Position numbers and translations under genes: made by a program. Below, piece after piece: positions 23,024 to 31,574 of a stretch of 64,000 bases of DNA. The notes under the pieces were generated by a model. That model was given only the letters and a program-made list of their open reading frames with translations, was not told the origin of the DNA and searched no databases. Source of the DNA: an uncultured Novosphingobium sp. (GTDB taxonomy: Bacteria > Pseudomonadota > Alphaproteobacteria > Sphingomonadales > Sphingomonadaceae); NCBI GenBank assembly GCA_937996535.1, contig CALKVF010000075.1, positions 1-64,000 of the forward strand. The letters are read 5' to 3'. Each line of letters begins with the position of its first letter. Position 1 is the stretch's first letter.

Positions 23024-23590
23024 ATGCGCCTGCCCGCGCCCCGGATCGTCCCGCTCACCGATGCGGACCTGACCCCCGAGGCGCGGGCAGCGCTTGGCGC
23101 GCTTCCCGAATACGCCCAGGCCTTCAATATCTTTCGCACCCAGGCGCACAATCCGGCGGCGCTGAAGGCGTTCCTGGCCTGGGGCAATTACGTTCTGTCC
23201 GATGCCAATTCGCTGCCCGCGCGCGAGCGCGAACTGGCGATCCTGCGCACCGGGTTCTTGTGCAAGGCGGGCTATGAATGGGCCCAGCACACCGTGATCG
23301 GGGCGCAGGCCGGGCTGACCGAGGCCGAGATTGCGGCGATCAAGCAGGGGCCGGATGCGCCCGGCTGGAGCGCGCTCGACGCAGCGATCATCACGGCGTG
23401 CGACGAACTGGTGCGCGGGCACTTCATCACCGATGCCACCTGGGCCGCGCTGGCGCCGCTCGGCGATACCGGGCGGGCTGACCTTGTCTATACCGTTGGG
23501 CAATACACCCAGGTTTCGATGCTGCTTAACAGCTGCGGGGTCCAGCTTGATCCGGGCCTGGTGCCCGATCCCGACCTCGACCAGCGTTAG
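23024..23590 (+). CDS. carboxymuconolactone decarboxylase family protein
   Basis: 188 residues with the AhpD-like all-helical fold signature: ARERELAILRTGFLCKAGYEWAQH, then LVYTVGQYTQVSMLLNSCGV near the C-terminus. The typical CxxC peroxidase pair of AhpD is absent; only one Cys is in the LCKAGYEWAQH helix. This favours the CMD-like branch, whose members are often of unknown activity. Translation begins 1 bp after the thiolase stop. Whether it acts on a product of the thiolase is inference. Confidence 0.85.
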   Translation: MRLPAPRIVPLTDADLTPEARAALGALPEYAQAFNIFRTQAHNPAALKAFLAWGNYVLSDANSLPARERELAILRTGFLCKAGYEWAQHTVIGAQAGLTEAEIAAIKQGPDAPGWSALDAAIITACDELVRGHFITDATWAALAPLGDTGRADLVYTVGQYTQVSMLLNSCGVQLDPGLVPDPDLDQR

Positions 23591-23596
23591 GACCGA

Positions 23597-24841
23597 TCAG
23601 GCCACGACCTTGAGCTTGGCGCGGTCGTGGCGCTGGATCCAGTCCTCGACCACCGGGGCGATCTTGTCGCGCCACTTGCTGCCATTGAAGATGCCGTAGT
23701 GGCCCACTTCGGGCGCGAGCAGATAGTGCTTCTTCTTCTCGGCAAGGCCGCTTGCCAGATGCAGCGCGGCCTTGGTCTGGCCGATGCCCGAAATGTCGTC
23801 ACGCTCGCCCTCGACCGCCAAGAGCGCGGTGTCGGTGATCTGGCCCAGATCGACCCGCTTGCCGCGGTGGACGAATTCGCCCTTGGGCAGGGTGTGCTTC
23901 TGGAACACCTGCTCGACCGTCTGGAGGTAGTAGTCGGCGTTGAGATCGCAGACCGCGCGGTATTCGTCGTAGAACGCCTTGGTCGCGTCGGCGCTTTCGC
24001 CGTCACCATCCACCAGATGCTTGAACATGTGGTAGTGGCTGAGCATGTGATTGCCGAGGTTCATGCTCATGAATCCGGCGAGCTGCATGAAGCCCGGATA
24101 GACCTGCCGGCCCGCGCCCGGATATTGTAGCGGCACGGTGCCGATCACGGTGTGGCGGAACCATTCGATCGGGCGCTGCATGGCCAGGTCGTTGACCGAG
24201 GTCGGCGCTTCGCGGGTGTCGATCGGGCCGCCCATCATCGTCAGGGTTAGCGGACGGCAGGGATGCTTGGCCTCGTTCATCAGGGCCGTGGCGGCAAAGG
24301 CCGGCACCGAGGGCTGGCACACCGCGAGCATATGCGCGCCCGGGCCGATGTGTTCGAGGAAGCCCGTTACATAGTCGATATAGTCATCGAGATCGAAGCT
24401 GCCCTCGCTCAGCGGGACCATCTTCGCGTCCGCCCAGTCGGTGATGTAGACTTCGCAGCGTTCGATCATCCGCGCCACGGTGCCGCGCAGGAGGGTGGCA
24501 AAGTGGCCGCTCATCGGCGCCACGATCAGCAGGCGCGGCGCGTCTTCGGGCAGGCCGGGGTGCGTGAAGCGCAGCAGGTTGCCGAACGGGCGGTGGACCA
24601 CGATCGCTTCGGTCACGGGATGCACGGCGCCGTCAACCGTCACCGTCTCGATGTCGAACGCCGGCTTGCCATAGGGCGCGGCGGCGTGGGCAAAGACCTC
24701 AAGCGCCGAGGCGATCACCGGTGCGGCGCCGGCATAGCCCATCGGAAACTGCGGATTGTTGAGCATTTGCGCCCCGACCGAGGCCCAGGTGCTGGCGGCG
24801 TTGAGCCATGAACGCTGCAGTTCGTATGCGGTGTAGAGCAC
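23597..24841 (-). CDS. phaZ: intracellular polyhydroxyalkanoate depolymerase
   Basis: 414-residue alpha/beta-hydrolase of the intracellular PHA depolymerase family, which mobilises stored polyhydroxybutyrate granules. The nucleophile is a cysteine, C175 in AVCQPSVPA, replacing the lipase-box serine as in the Ralstonia PhaZ1 type. The Asp is in VEGERDDISG and the His in PEVGHYGIFNG. The best start is GTG at 24841 (VLYTAYELQRSWLNAA) with GAGGG about 9 bp upstream; the longer frame has no similarity. Convergent with the CMD-like gene. A palindrome lies about 70 bp upstream of the start. Confidence 0.92.
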   Translation of the reverse strand: MLYTAYELQRSWLNAASTWASVGAQMLNNPQFPMGYAGAAPVIASALEVFAHAAAPYGKPAFDIETVTVDGAVHPVTEAIVVHRPFGNLLRFTHPGLPEDAPRLLIVAPMSGHFATLLRGTVARMIERCEVYITDWADAKMVPLSEGSFDLDDYIDYVTGFLEHIGPGAHMLAVCQPSVPAFAATALMNEAKHPCRPLTLTMMGGPIDTREAPTSVNDLAMQRPIEWFRHTVIGTVPLQYPGAGRQVYPGFMQLAGFMSMNLGNHMLSHYHMFKHLVDGDGESADATKAFYDEYRAVCDLNADYYLQTVEQVFQKHTLPKGEFVHRGKRVDLGQITDTALLAVEGERDDISGIGQTKAALHLASGLAEKKKHYLLAPEVGHYGIFNGSKWRDKIAPVVEDWIQRHDRAKLKVVA

Positions 24842-24908
24842 GATTACCGACCCTCTGCGATCCGGGCTGACCGGACTGATTCCGCTTATCGTGCGCCCGT
24901 TCGCCCCA

Positions 24909-24945
24909 TTGTGCAATGCACAATTTGATACCGCACCGCACAATG
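24909..24945. promoter_or_regulatory. palindrome with extra half-site in the phaZ / ABC transporter intergenic region
   Basis: ATTGTGC (24909-24915) and GCACAAT (24919-24925) form a perfect 7-bp-arm palindrome with a 3-bp centre. The half-site GCACAAT recurs at 24939-24945, exactly 20 bp (two helical turns) on. It lies 68-105 bp upstream of phaZ and 53-90 bp upstream of the divergent ABC transporter. The TGC/GCA-containing arms recall PhaR sites of alphaproteobacterial PHA genes. The regulator assignment is inference. Confidence 0.45.
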
Positions 24946-24997
24946 GATGCGTATTTGCCACTTACGCAGCCTTCGCGCTGTGCTAGGGGGCTGCGCC

Positions 24998-26824
24998 ATG
25001 AGCTCTGCCCCAGCCGGCGCCGAAGCGGCGCAACAGCCCGAAACCGAAACTCCGGAAGCCAAGCCCGCGCGCAATCTCGGGCCATTGCGGATGGTCTGGC
25101 GGGCCACGGCGAACTATCCGAGGCAGCTCGCGATCGCGCTGCTGGCGCTGGTCACCACTTCCTCGGCCACGGTCGCCATTCCCCAGCGTTTCAAGGTGAT
25201 CGTCGACGATGCCTTCGGCAGCGGGGCCAGCGTCGATGTGGTCAACCACTCGTTCCGCTACCTGCTGATGATCGTGGCGGTGCTGGGCGTTGCCACCGCG
25301 ATCCGGTTCTATTTCGTCTCGTGGCTGGGCGAACGCGTGGTCGGCGATCTGCGCTACAACGTGCAATCGAACCTGCTGCGCCTGCCCCCGAGCTTCTTCG
25401 AGGCGAACAGCCCCAAGGAAATCTCCTCGCGGATGACTGCGGATACCGCGATCATCGAACAGGTGGTTGGCACCACGGTGTCGGTGGCGCTGCGCAATGC
25501 GATTACCGGGATCGGCGGGGTGGCCTATCTGTTCTATCTCGCACCGCGTCTCACCGCGGGCCTCGTGCTGGGGATCCCGCTGGTGATCCTGCCGATCGCA
25601 TGGTTCGGGCGGCGGCTGCGCAATGTTTCGCGGACCAGCCAGGACCGCGTTGCCGATATCGGGGCGCGCACCGCCGAAGTGCTGGGCGCGATGCGGATCG
25701 TGCAGGCCTTCAACCAGGAAGACCATGAACGCGAAGTGTTCTCGGGCGTGGTCGAAAGCACCTTTGCCACGGCCCGCCGCCGCATCCTGATCCGCTCGCT
25801 GATGACCTCGGTCGTGATCTTCCTCGTGATGGGCGGGATGGTGATGCTGATGTGGGAAGGCGCGCTCAAGGTTGCCGACGGGTCGCTGTCGGGCGGCACG
25901 ATCGCCAGCTTCGTGCTGACGGGCGGGCTGGTTGCCGGCGCCTTTGGCGCGCTGACCGAAGTCTATGGCGATCTGCTGCGCGGGGCTGGCGCGGCCAGCC
26001 GTCTGGCTGAACTGCTGACCGAACGCCCCGCGATCGCGCCGCCTGCGCGTCCGCTCGACCTGCCCAGCCCGGCGCGCGGTAAACTGTCGTTCGAAGGCGT
26101 CAATTTCCGGTATCCGACCCGGCTCGAAGTTGCCGCACTGGCGGACTTCTCGCTCACCATCGAACCCGGTGAGACGGTCGCGATCGTCGGTCCTTCCGGG
26201 GCGGGCAAGTCCACGCTGTTCCAGCTGGCCGAGCGGTTTTACGATCCGCAATCGGGCACGATCAAGCTCGATGGTGTGCCGCTGACCTCGGTCGATCCCG
26301 CCGAAATCCGCCGCCGCATGGCGCTGGTGCCGCAGGAAGGCGTGCTGTTTGCCGCCAATGCCCGCGACAACCTGCGCTATGGCAACTGGGGCGCGAGCGA
26401 CGAGGCGATCTGGGAAGCCGCGCGTGCGGCCAATGCCGAAGCCTTCCTGCGCGATCTGCCCGACGGGCTCGACACCTTCCTTGGCGAAGGCGGCTCGCGG
26501 CTTTCGGGCGGTCAGCGCCAGCGCGTGGCGATTGCCCGCGCGGTGCTGCGCGATGCGCCGATCCTGTTGCTTGATGAGGCGACCAGCGCGCTTGACGCCG
26601 AAAGCGAGCGGCTGGTGCAGGATGCGCTGGAGCGGCTGATGGCCGGGCGCACCACGCTGGTTATCGCCCACCGCCTCGCCACCGTGCGCGCGGCTGACCG
26701 GATCGTGGTGATGGACCAGGGCCGGATCGTCGAGACCGGCACCCACGATGATCTGAGCCGTGCGGGCGGGCTCTATGCCCGGCTTGCCGCGCTGCAATTC
26801 GATATGGCCGGGGAGGCCGCCTGA
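24998..26824 (+). CDS. ABC exporter, fused permease-ATPase (MsbA-like)
   Basis: 608-residue half-transporter: a membrane domain with about six segments in residues 40-330, then a nucleotide-binding domain with Walker A GPSGAGKST, the Q-loop region, signature LSGGQRQR, Walker B PILLLDEATSALD and the H-loop LVIAHRLATV. Such proteins work as homodimers and export lipids, drugs or glycolipids. The ATG at 24998 follows AGGGGG. Its stop overlaps the uppP start by one base (TGATG), suggesting a joint role in lipid-carrier or envelope export, which is inference. The substrate is unknown. Confidence 0.9.
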   Translation: MSSAPAGAEAAQQPETETPEAKPARNLGPLRMVWRATANYPRQLAIALLALVTTSSATVAIPQRFKVIVDDAFGSGASVDVVNHSFRYLLMIVAVLGVATAIRFYFVSWLGERVVGDLRYNVQSNLLRLPPSFFEANSPKEISSRMTADTAIIEQVVGTTVSVALRNAITGIGGVAYLFYLAPRLTAGLVLGIPLVILPIAWFGRRLRNVSRTSQDRVADIGARTAEVLGAMRIVQAFNQEDHEREVFSGVVESTFATARRRILIRSLMTSVVIFLVMGGMVMLMWEGALKVADGSLSGGTIASFVLTGGLVAGAFGALTEVYGDLLRGAGAASRLAELLTERPAIAPPARPLDLPSPARGKLSFEGVNFRYPTRLEVAALADFSLTIEPGETVAIVGPSGAGKSTLFQLAERFYDPQSGTIKLDGVPLTSVDPAEIRRRMALVPQEGVLFAANARDNLRYGNWGASDEAIWEAARAANAEAFLRDLPDGLDTFLGEGGSRLSGGQRQRVAIARAVLRDAPILLLDEATSALDAESERLVQDALERLMAGRTTLVIAHRLATVRAADRIVVMDQGRIVETGTHDDLSRAGGLYARLAALQFDMAGEAA

Positions 26825-27633
26825 TGGACCTGACGATTACCGCGATCCTGCTCGGCATTGTCGAGGGGCTGACCGAGTTCATCCCGGTGTCCTCGACCGG
26901 GCACCTGATCCTCGCCTCGGAAATCTTTGGCTATGATGCCCAGACCTGGGCCGTGTTCAATGTGGTGATCCAGCTCGGCGCGATCCTGGCCGTGGTGGTG
27001 CAGTATTGGCGCACCTTCTGGGCGGTCGGCATGGGGCTGCTGCGGCTTGAGCCGCTGTCGATCCGGTTCGTTGGCAACCTCTTGGTTGCGTTCATTCCCG
27101 CAGTGGTGCTGGGGCTGGCGTTCAAGGACCAGATCCATGTCCTGCTCGGCAGTCCGATGGTCGTGGCCTGGGCGCTGATCGTCGGCGGTTTTGCGATTCT
27201 GGCGGTGGAGCGCGTGGCCAAGACCGGCGACTATGTCGGACTGGGCCAACTGCCGATGCGCCAGGCGCTGGGCGTGGGCGTGCTGCAATGCCTGGCGATG
27301 ATCCCGGGGGTCAGCCGGTCGGGCGCGACGATCATGGGCGCGCTTGCCATGGGGATCGACCGCCGCACGGCGGCTGAATTCAGCTTCTTCCTGGCAATCC
27401 CGACCATGCTGGGCGCCAGCACGCTGGAACTGTGGGACTACCGCCACAAACTTGCTGCCGGGGCGGGGCCGGTCGGCTGGGGCGAAATCGGCATCGGCTT
27501 CGTCGTGGCCTTCGTGGTCGCGCTGGCGGTGATCAAGGCCTTTGTCGCCTATGTCAGCCGCTCGGGCTTTGCGCCGTTCGCGTGGTACCGGATCGTCGCG
27601 GGTGCGGCGGCGGTGTTCCTGCTGGGGCGCTGA
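26824..27633 (+). CDS. uppP: undecaprenyl-diphosphatase
   Basis: Integral membrane phosphatase of 269 residues that recycles undecaprenyl pyrophosphate to the monophosphate carrier used for peptidoglycan and O-antigen synthesis. Signature motifs are present: EGLTEFIPVSSTGH near the N-terminus and PGVSRSGATIMGAL in the middle. Multiple hydrophobic segments match the family. The ATG overlaps the stop of the ABC exporter gene. Extra copies give bacitracin tolerance in other bacteria. It is convergent with phhA, with 6 bp between the stops. Confidence 0.95.
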   Translation: MDLTITAILLGIVEGLTEFIPVSSTGHLILASEIFGYDAQTWAVFNVVIQLGAILAVVVQYWRTFWAVGMGLLRLEPLSIRFVGNLLVAFIPAVVLGLAFKDQIHVLLGSPMVVAWALIVGGFAILAVERVAKTGDYVGLGQLPMRQALGVGVLQCLAMIPGVSRSGATIMGALAMGIDRRTAAEFSFFLAIPTMLGASTLELWDYRHKLAAGAGPVGWGEIGIGFVVAFVVALAVIKAFVAYVSRSGFAPFAWYRIVAGAAAVFLLGR

Positions 27634-27639
27634 GCCGCG

Positions 27640-28614
27640 CTAGACCGGCACCGCGCCTGATCCGCGACCGCCGCGCAGGGCATATTCCTGCGTGCCCCGG
27701 TGCAGCAGGTCATCGACATCGATCACCGCGCTGTTGGCATAGGTGAAGCCGGGCGGCAGGCTGCGATAGAGCCGGTCGAAATCGCGCTCCACGGTCTGGT
27801 GGTACAGCTCGGCGAAGCTTTCGATCACGAAGTAGCTGGGTTGCAGGTCGTCGATCACGTAGTCGGTGCGCATCACCCGGTCGACGCTGAGCATGATCCG
27901 GTTGGGGCTCTGCGCCTCAAGGCTGAACACGGCCTCGCTTGGGCCTGACAGGATCCCCGCGCCATAGGCCCGAAGCCCGCCGGGTTCGAGGATCAGGCCG
28001 AATTCGACCGTGTACCAATAGAGCGCGCCCAGCGCCTTCAACCGGTTGTGGCGCATCGCCTTCCACCCGGCGCGGCCATATTCCTGCATGTAGTCGGCAA
28101 AGACCGGATCGGCGAGCATCGGCACGTGGCCGAACACATCGTGGAACACGTCCGGCTCCTGGATATAGTCGAAGCACTCGCGGCTGCGGATGAAGTTGCC
28201 GGCCGGAAAGCGGCGGTTGGCCAGGTGCCAGAAGAACACGTGATCGGGGATCAGCATCGGCACGGGCACCACGCTCCACCCGGTCAGCGCGCCGAGCTGG
28301 GCCGAAAGTGCGGCAAAATCGGGCACCCCGCCGCGCCCGAGATCGAGCCGTTCCAGCCCCGCCAGAAAGGCGCTGGCGGCGCGTCCGGGCAGCACTTCCA
28401 TCTGCCGGGCGTAAAGCTCGTCCCAGATGCGATGGTCCTCGGCGCTGTAGCGGCGCTGGGCCGGCTCCAGCCAGTCCTCGCCCACCTGCGGCGGGCGGCT
28501 GAGCGGGGCGGCGAACACGCCCGGGCCCGGCTGGGGCAGACGGGTGAAGTCGGCGTGGGTGAGGCCGGCTTGGGTCAAGGCGTCGGCATCGGTCATGGTT
28601 GCGGTTGAAACCAT
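27640..28614 (-). CDS. phhA: phenylalanine 4-monooxygenase
   Basis: Non-haem iron, pterin-dependent hydroxylase converting phenylalanine to tyrosine. The iron ligands are visible: two His in PDVFHDVFGHVPML and a Glu in YWYTVEFGLI. Neighbouring motifs RRFPAGNFIRSRECFDYIQEP and GILSGPSEAVFS match the bacterial enzyme. About 324 residues from ATG 28614 (MVSTATMTDADAL); ATG 28596 is an equally good alternative because neither has a clear ribosome-binding signal. No pterin dehydratase gene (phhB) is next to it. Confidence 0.94.
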   Translation of the reverse strand: MVSTATMTDADALTQAGLTHADFTRLPQPGPGVFAAPLSRPPQVGEDWLEPAQRRYSAEDHRIWDELYARQMEVLPGRAASAFLAGLERLDLGRGGVPDFAALSAQLGALTGWSVVPVPMLIPDHVFFWHLANRRFPAGNFIRSRECFDYIQEPDVFHDVFGHVPMLADPVFADYMQEYGRAGWKAMRHNRLKALGALYWYTVEFGLILEPGGLRAYGAGILSGPSEAVFSLEAQSPNRIMLSVDRVMRTDYVIDDLQPSYFVIESFAELYHQTVERDFDRLYRSLPPGFTYANSAVIDVDDLLHRGTQEYALRGGRGSGAVPV

Positions 28615-28700
28615 ATCATTGCGGGACAGGGCGGGCAATCAGCGGGAGTTGCGCCGCGCTGCGGGCAGGCGCAGACTGCGCCCAACTGGAGGGCCACGCG

Positions 28701-29480
28701 ATGAAGCAGCTCAAGCGCCGCAAGTTCGAAAAGCTCTATGAGCCGCTCGAAGAGGAACTGGTGGCGATGGCGCGGTGGGTCCAGGCCACCGGCGCGCGGT
28801 TGCTGGTCCTGTTCGAGGGGCGCGACACCGCGGGCAAGGGCGGGGCGATCCAGGCCGTTGCCCGGCCGCTCAATCCGCGCCAGTGCCGCACCGTCGCGCT
28901 GCCCCGCCCCAGCGAGCGCGAGGCGGGCCAGTGGTATTTCCAGCGCTATGTTGATCACCTGCCGGCCGCCGGCGAGATCGTGCTGTTCGACCGCAGCTGG
29001 TACAACCGCGCCGGGGTCGAGCAGGTGATGGGCTATGCCAAGCCCGATCAGGTCGCCGCGTTCCTGTCGCAGGCTCCGCGCTTTGAACAGCTGCTGGTCG
29101 AGGACGGGATCCTGCTGTTCAAATACTGGCTGACCACCGACCAGAAGCAGCAGGAAAAGCGCCTGGCCGAGCGGCTGGCCGATCCGCTCAAACGCTGGAA
29201 GCTCTCGCCGGTCGATCTTGCCGCGCGCGAGAAATACGATGCCTATACCCAGGCGCGCGAAGTGATGCTCAAGGCCACCCACACCGCGCATTGCCCGTGG
29301 ACCCTGATCGATTTCAACGACCAGCGGCGCGGGCGGCTGACCTTGATTCGCGACCTGCTCGATCGGCTGCCCGATACCCGGATCGATCCCGATCCGTTGG
29401 AACTAAAGCCGCTTGAAAACGGCCCTGCCGTCGAAACCTTTGGCATTCTGAGCCCAATTGCGCCTTATGGCCGCGAATGA
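28701..29480 (+). CDS. ppk2: polyphosphate kinase 2
   Basis: 259-residue P-loop kinase of the PPK2 family, using polyphosphate to phosphorylate nucleoside diphosphates (or the reverse). Walker A is VLFEGRDTAGKGGAI; the Walker B/lid region is LFDRSWYNRAGVE. Further family motifs are KYWLTTDQKQQEKRL and the conserved WKLSPVD. The start ATG at 28701 follows GGAGG. A single-domain protein of this size fits the class I type. It is divergent from phhA with 86 bp between starts. Nucleotide preference cannot be read from the sequence. Confidence 0.93.
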   Translation: MKQLKRRKFEKLYEPLEEELVAMARWVQATGARLLVLFEGRDTAGKGGAIQAVARPLNPRQCRTVALPRPSEREAGQWYFQRYVDHLPAAGEIVLFDRSWYNRAGVEQVMGYAKPDQVAAFLSQAPRFEQLLVEDGILLFKYWLTTDQKQQEKRLAERLADPLKRWKLSPVDLAAREKYDAYTQAREVMLKATHTAHCPWTLIDFNDQRRGRLTLIRDLLDRLPDTRIDPDPLELKPLENGPAVETFGILSPIAPYGRE

Positions 29481-29535
29481 GGCAAGCTCGTTCTTGACTT
29501 TCGTGCCCCGCTGACGCATTGGCCCGGGCCTTGAG

Positions 29536-29567
29536 GGGCGGCCGCACGTGCCGCCCTGCCAGTTTTT
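29536..29567 (+). terminator. GC hairpin followed by T-run between ppk2 and rpmG
   Basis: GGGCGGC (29536-29542) pairs with GCCGCCC (29550-29556) around a 7-nt loop. Five Ts follow, but only after a 6-nt gap (TGCCAG). It could end the ppk2 transcript or act in the rpmG leader; the gap makes it a non-standard terminator. Confidence 0.35.
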
Positions 29568-29608
29568 AACGGCTTTCGGGCCGAATCGGAAAGTTACAGG
29601 AAACCGCC

Positions 29609-29776
29609 ATGGCGAAGCCCGCAACCGTCAAGATCCGTCTGGTCTCGACCGCCGACACCGGCTTCTTCTACGTGACGAAGAAGAACCCGCGCAACACCAC
29701 GGAAAAGATGAGCTTCCGCAAGTACGACCCGGTCGTGCGCAAGCACGTCGAATTCAAGGAAGCCAAGATCAAGTAA
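29609..29776 (+). CDS. rpmG: 50S ribosomal protein L33
   Basis: 55-residue ribosomal protein L33, too short for most ORF cutoffs. The sequence [20 protein letters not shown], followed by [20 protein letters not shown] and ending EFKEAKIK, is the standard alphaproteobacterial form. It lacks the zinc-binding cysteine pairs, so it is the C-minus, zinc-independent type. ATG at 29609, with ACAGGA upstream at the usual distance. Monocistronic in appearance, between ppk2 and lolA. Confidence 0.97.
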   Translation: MAKPATVKIRLVSTADTGFFYVTKKNPRNTTEKMSFRKYDPVVRKHVEFKEAKIK

Positions 29777-29817
29777 GGTTCATTGCGAGTTCAAGCCCGG
29801 CTGCCTAAGGCTGGGGC

Positions 29818-30477
29818 ATGAACCCGATGAATTTCCTTACCCGATCGCTTGCAAGTGCCGCCGTTTCGGCGGCGCTTGTCGTTTCTGCCACCGCAACCCT
29901 GATCGCGCCGGCTCCGCTGGTCGCCGAATCGACCTCGGGCGATCTCGCTCAGGCCGTCGCCGCGCTGCGTTCGATCGCCACTCTGCGCGCCGATTTCGTC
30001 CAGACCGACCGCAACGGCAAGCAGCTACGCGGGGCGATGACGCTCAAGCGTCCGGGGCGAATCCGCTTCCAGTATGAACAGGGCGTGCCGTTCCTGATCG
30101 TCTCGGATGGCAAGGCGCTGACCTTCATCGACTACCAGGTGCGCCAGGTGCAGCGCTGGCCGATCAGCAACAGCCCGCTGGGCGCGCTGCTCGATCCCAA
30201 CCGCGACGTGGCCAAGTATGGCCGGCTGGTTCAATCCGACAATCCCAACCTCGTGGTGATCGAGGTGCGCGATGCCGGGCATCCCGAATATGGGGTGATT
30301 ACCCTGGTGTTCGTGCGCAAGGCGAGCGCGCCGGGCGGGCTGGAACTGACCAGCTGGGCCGCGCTTGATGCCCAGAACACCCGCACCCGGGTGACGCTGG
30401 CGAATCACCAGTATGGGGTTGCCGTGCCCGACACCGCGTTCCGCTTCAACGACCCGCGCACCCCGAATCGGCGCTGA
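29818..30477 (+). CDS. lolA: outer-membrane lipoprotein carrier LolA
   Basis: Periplasmic chaperone moving lipoproteins from LolCDE to the outer membrane. 219 residues. A signal sequence of about 36 residues (SLASAAVSAALVVSATATLI ending near LVAES) precedes the LolA domain: AALRSIATLRADFVQTDRNG, GAMTLKRPGRIRFQYEQ, and WPISNSPLGALLDP. Start ATG 29818 with AAGG 7 bp upstream; ATG 29827 is an in-frame alternative. The following genes are a putative small RNA, then xthA and ribA. Confidence 0.92.
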   Translation: MNPMNFLTRSLASAAVSAALVVSATATLIAPAPLVAESTSGDLAQAVAALRSIATLRADFVQTDRNGKQLRGAMTLKRPGRIRFQYEQGVPFLIVSDGKALTFIDYQVRQVQRWPISNSPLGALLDPNRDVAKYGRLVQSDNPNLVVIEVRDAGHPEYGVITLVFVRKASAPGGLELTSWAALDAQNTRTRVTLANHQYGVAVPDTAFRFNDPRTPNRR

Positions 30478-30517
30478 GGCCACTCGTCGCTGAGGGCGAA
30501 CGGCCCGGCGCGGAGCG

Positions 30518-30716
30518 TGGCCCAGATGCGACAAATTGCGACACTCTGCGCACGATTGTTCATGGGCCAGCAAGCCGAAACGGCCTAGAACGGTTCTTGA
30601 CGGAGCGGCCTGAGGCGGGTTTCCCCCCTGTTGCCCAAGCCTCCACAAGGTAACGCCCGTCAAGCGTGACGAACGCACAAAGGAACCCTCGGTCCAATGC
30701 CCCCGGACCGAGGGTT
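30518..30716 (+). ncRNA. candidate structured small RNA between lolA and xthA
   Basis: The 305-bp lolA-xthA gap contains several nested complementary segments. TGGCCCA (30518-30524) pairs with TGGGCCA (30563-30569). AGAAC/GTTCT form a tight hairpin near 30587-30597. TTGACGG (30597-30603) pairs with CCGTCAA (30657-30663), enclosing a GAGGC/GCCTC hairpin with a CU-rich loop (GGGTTTCCCCCCTG). CGTCA/TGACG make a short hairpin and a strong intrinsic terminator closes the region. This is the layout of an alphaproteobacterial trans-acting sRNA with a CU-rich loop. I see no ORF with coding character and no clear promoter, so the 5' end is a guess. Confidence 0.45.
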
Positions 30717-30720
30717 TTCT
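30684..30720 (+). terminator. strong intrinsic terminator
   Basis: AACCCTCGGTCC (30684-30695) pairs perfectly with GGACCGAGGGTT (30705-30716): a 12-bp stem with a 9-nt loop, and the downstream arm runs into TTTTCTGTT. It would end a transcript coming from lolA or from the candidate small RNA, about 65 bp before the xthA start. Confidence 0.8.
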
Positions 30721-30782
30721 GTTGGCGGCGAGCAGCGCCTCGGCCATTGCCGCCGCCGCGCAACGCACCTAAAGCCGTGCGC

Positions 30783-31574
30783 ATGGTTTCTATCGCCACC
30801 TGGAACATCAATTCCGTCCGCCTGCGCGCCGAACAGGTGGCGCGCTTCCTGACCGAGCAGGCGCCCGACGTGCTGTGCCTGCAAGAGATCAAGACCGAGG
30901 AAAAGCATTTCCCCCACGCCGCGTTCGAGGCGCTGGGCTATACCCACCGCGCGGTCCACGGGCAGAAGGGCTATCACGGCGTGGCGACCGTCAGCCGGAT
31001 CCCGTTTCGCGAAGTCTCGCGCCACGATTGGCAGGCCAACGGCGAGGCGCGCCATGTCGGCGTCGAACTGCTCGGCCCGGGCCAGGGGCTGGTGCTTGAA
31101 AACGTCTATATCCCCGCTGGCGGCGACATTCCCGACCGCGAGGCCAATCCCAAGTTCGGGCAGAAGCTCGATTTTCTCGAGCGGATGACCCACTGGGCCG
31201 ACCGGATCGATGCACCGAGCCTGATCGTCGGCGATTTCAACATCGCCCCGCTCGATTGCGACGTTTACGATCACAAGGCTCTGCTCAAGGTGGTCAGCCA
31301 TACCCCGATCGAGATCGAGGCGCTGTGGCGGTTCCGCGATGCGCACGGCTGGGAAGACCTGGGCCGCAAGCACATCCCCGCGCCCGAGCGCAACTGGACC
31401 TGGTGGTCCTATCGCACCTACTGGCAGGACAAGGATCGCGGGCGGCGGCTCGACCACATGTGGGCCTCGCCGCAGGTCGCCGCGCAATCGCGCAGCCACC
31501 GCTTCGTCGAGGAAACCCGCAAGTGGGAGCAGCCCTCGGATCACGTGCCGCTGGTGACGGAGTTCGATCTTTGA
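30783..31574 (+). CDS. xthA: exodeoxyribonuclease III (AP endonuclease)
   Basis: 263-residue exonuclease III family enzyme, incising at abasic sites and removing 3'-blocks in base excision repair. Family motifs: SIATWNINSVRLR (N-terminal Asn), LCLQEIKTEE (metal-binding Glu), YIPAGGDIPD, IVGDFNIAPLDCDVYD, RRLDHMWAS and the final PSDHVPLVTEF with the catalytic His. ATG at 30783; the longer open frame upstream runs through the terminator and is not coding. The TGA overlaps the TTG start of ribA. Confidence 0.94.
   Translation: MVSIATWNINSVRLRAEQVARFLTEQAPDVLCLQEIKTEEKHFPHAAFEALGYTHRAVHGQKGYHGVATVSRIPFREVSRHDWQANGEARHVGVELLGPGQGLVLENVYIPAGGDIPDREANPKFGQKLDFLERMTHWADRIDAPSLIVGDFNIAPLDCDVYDHKALLKVVSHTPIEIEALWRFRDAHGWEDLGRKHIPAPERNWTWWSYRTYWQDKDRGRRLDHMWASPQVAAQSRSHRFVEETRKWEQPSDHVPLVTEFDL

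Noticed and set aside
30518..30720. Structured region before xthA considered as 6S RNA, tmRNA or SRP RNA.
   Set aside because: The conserved SRP tetraloop region and a tmRNA-type CCA end are missing, and I could not match the 6S consensus; kept only as an unnamed small RNA candidate.
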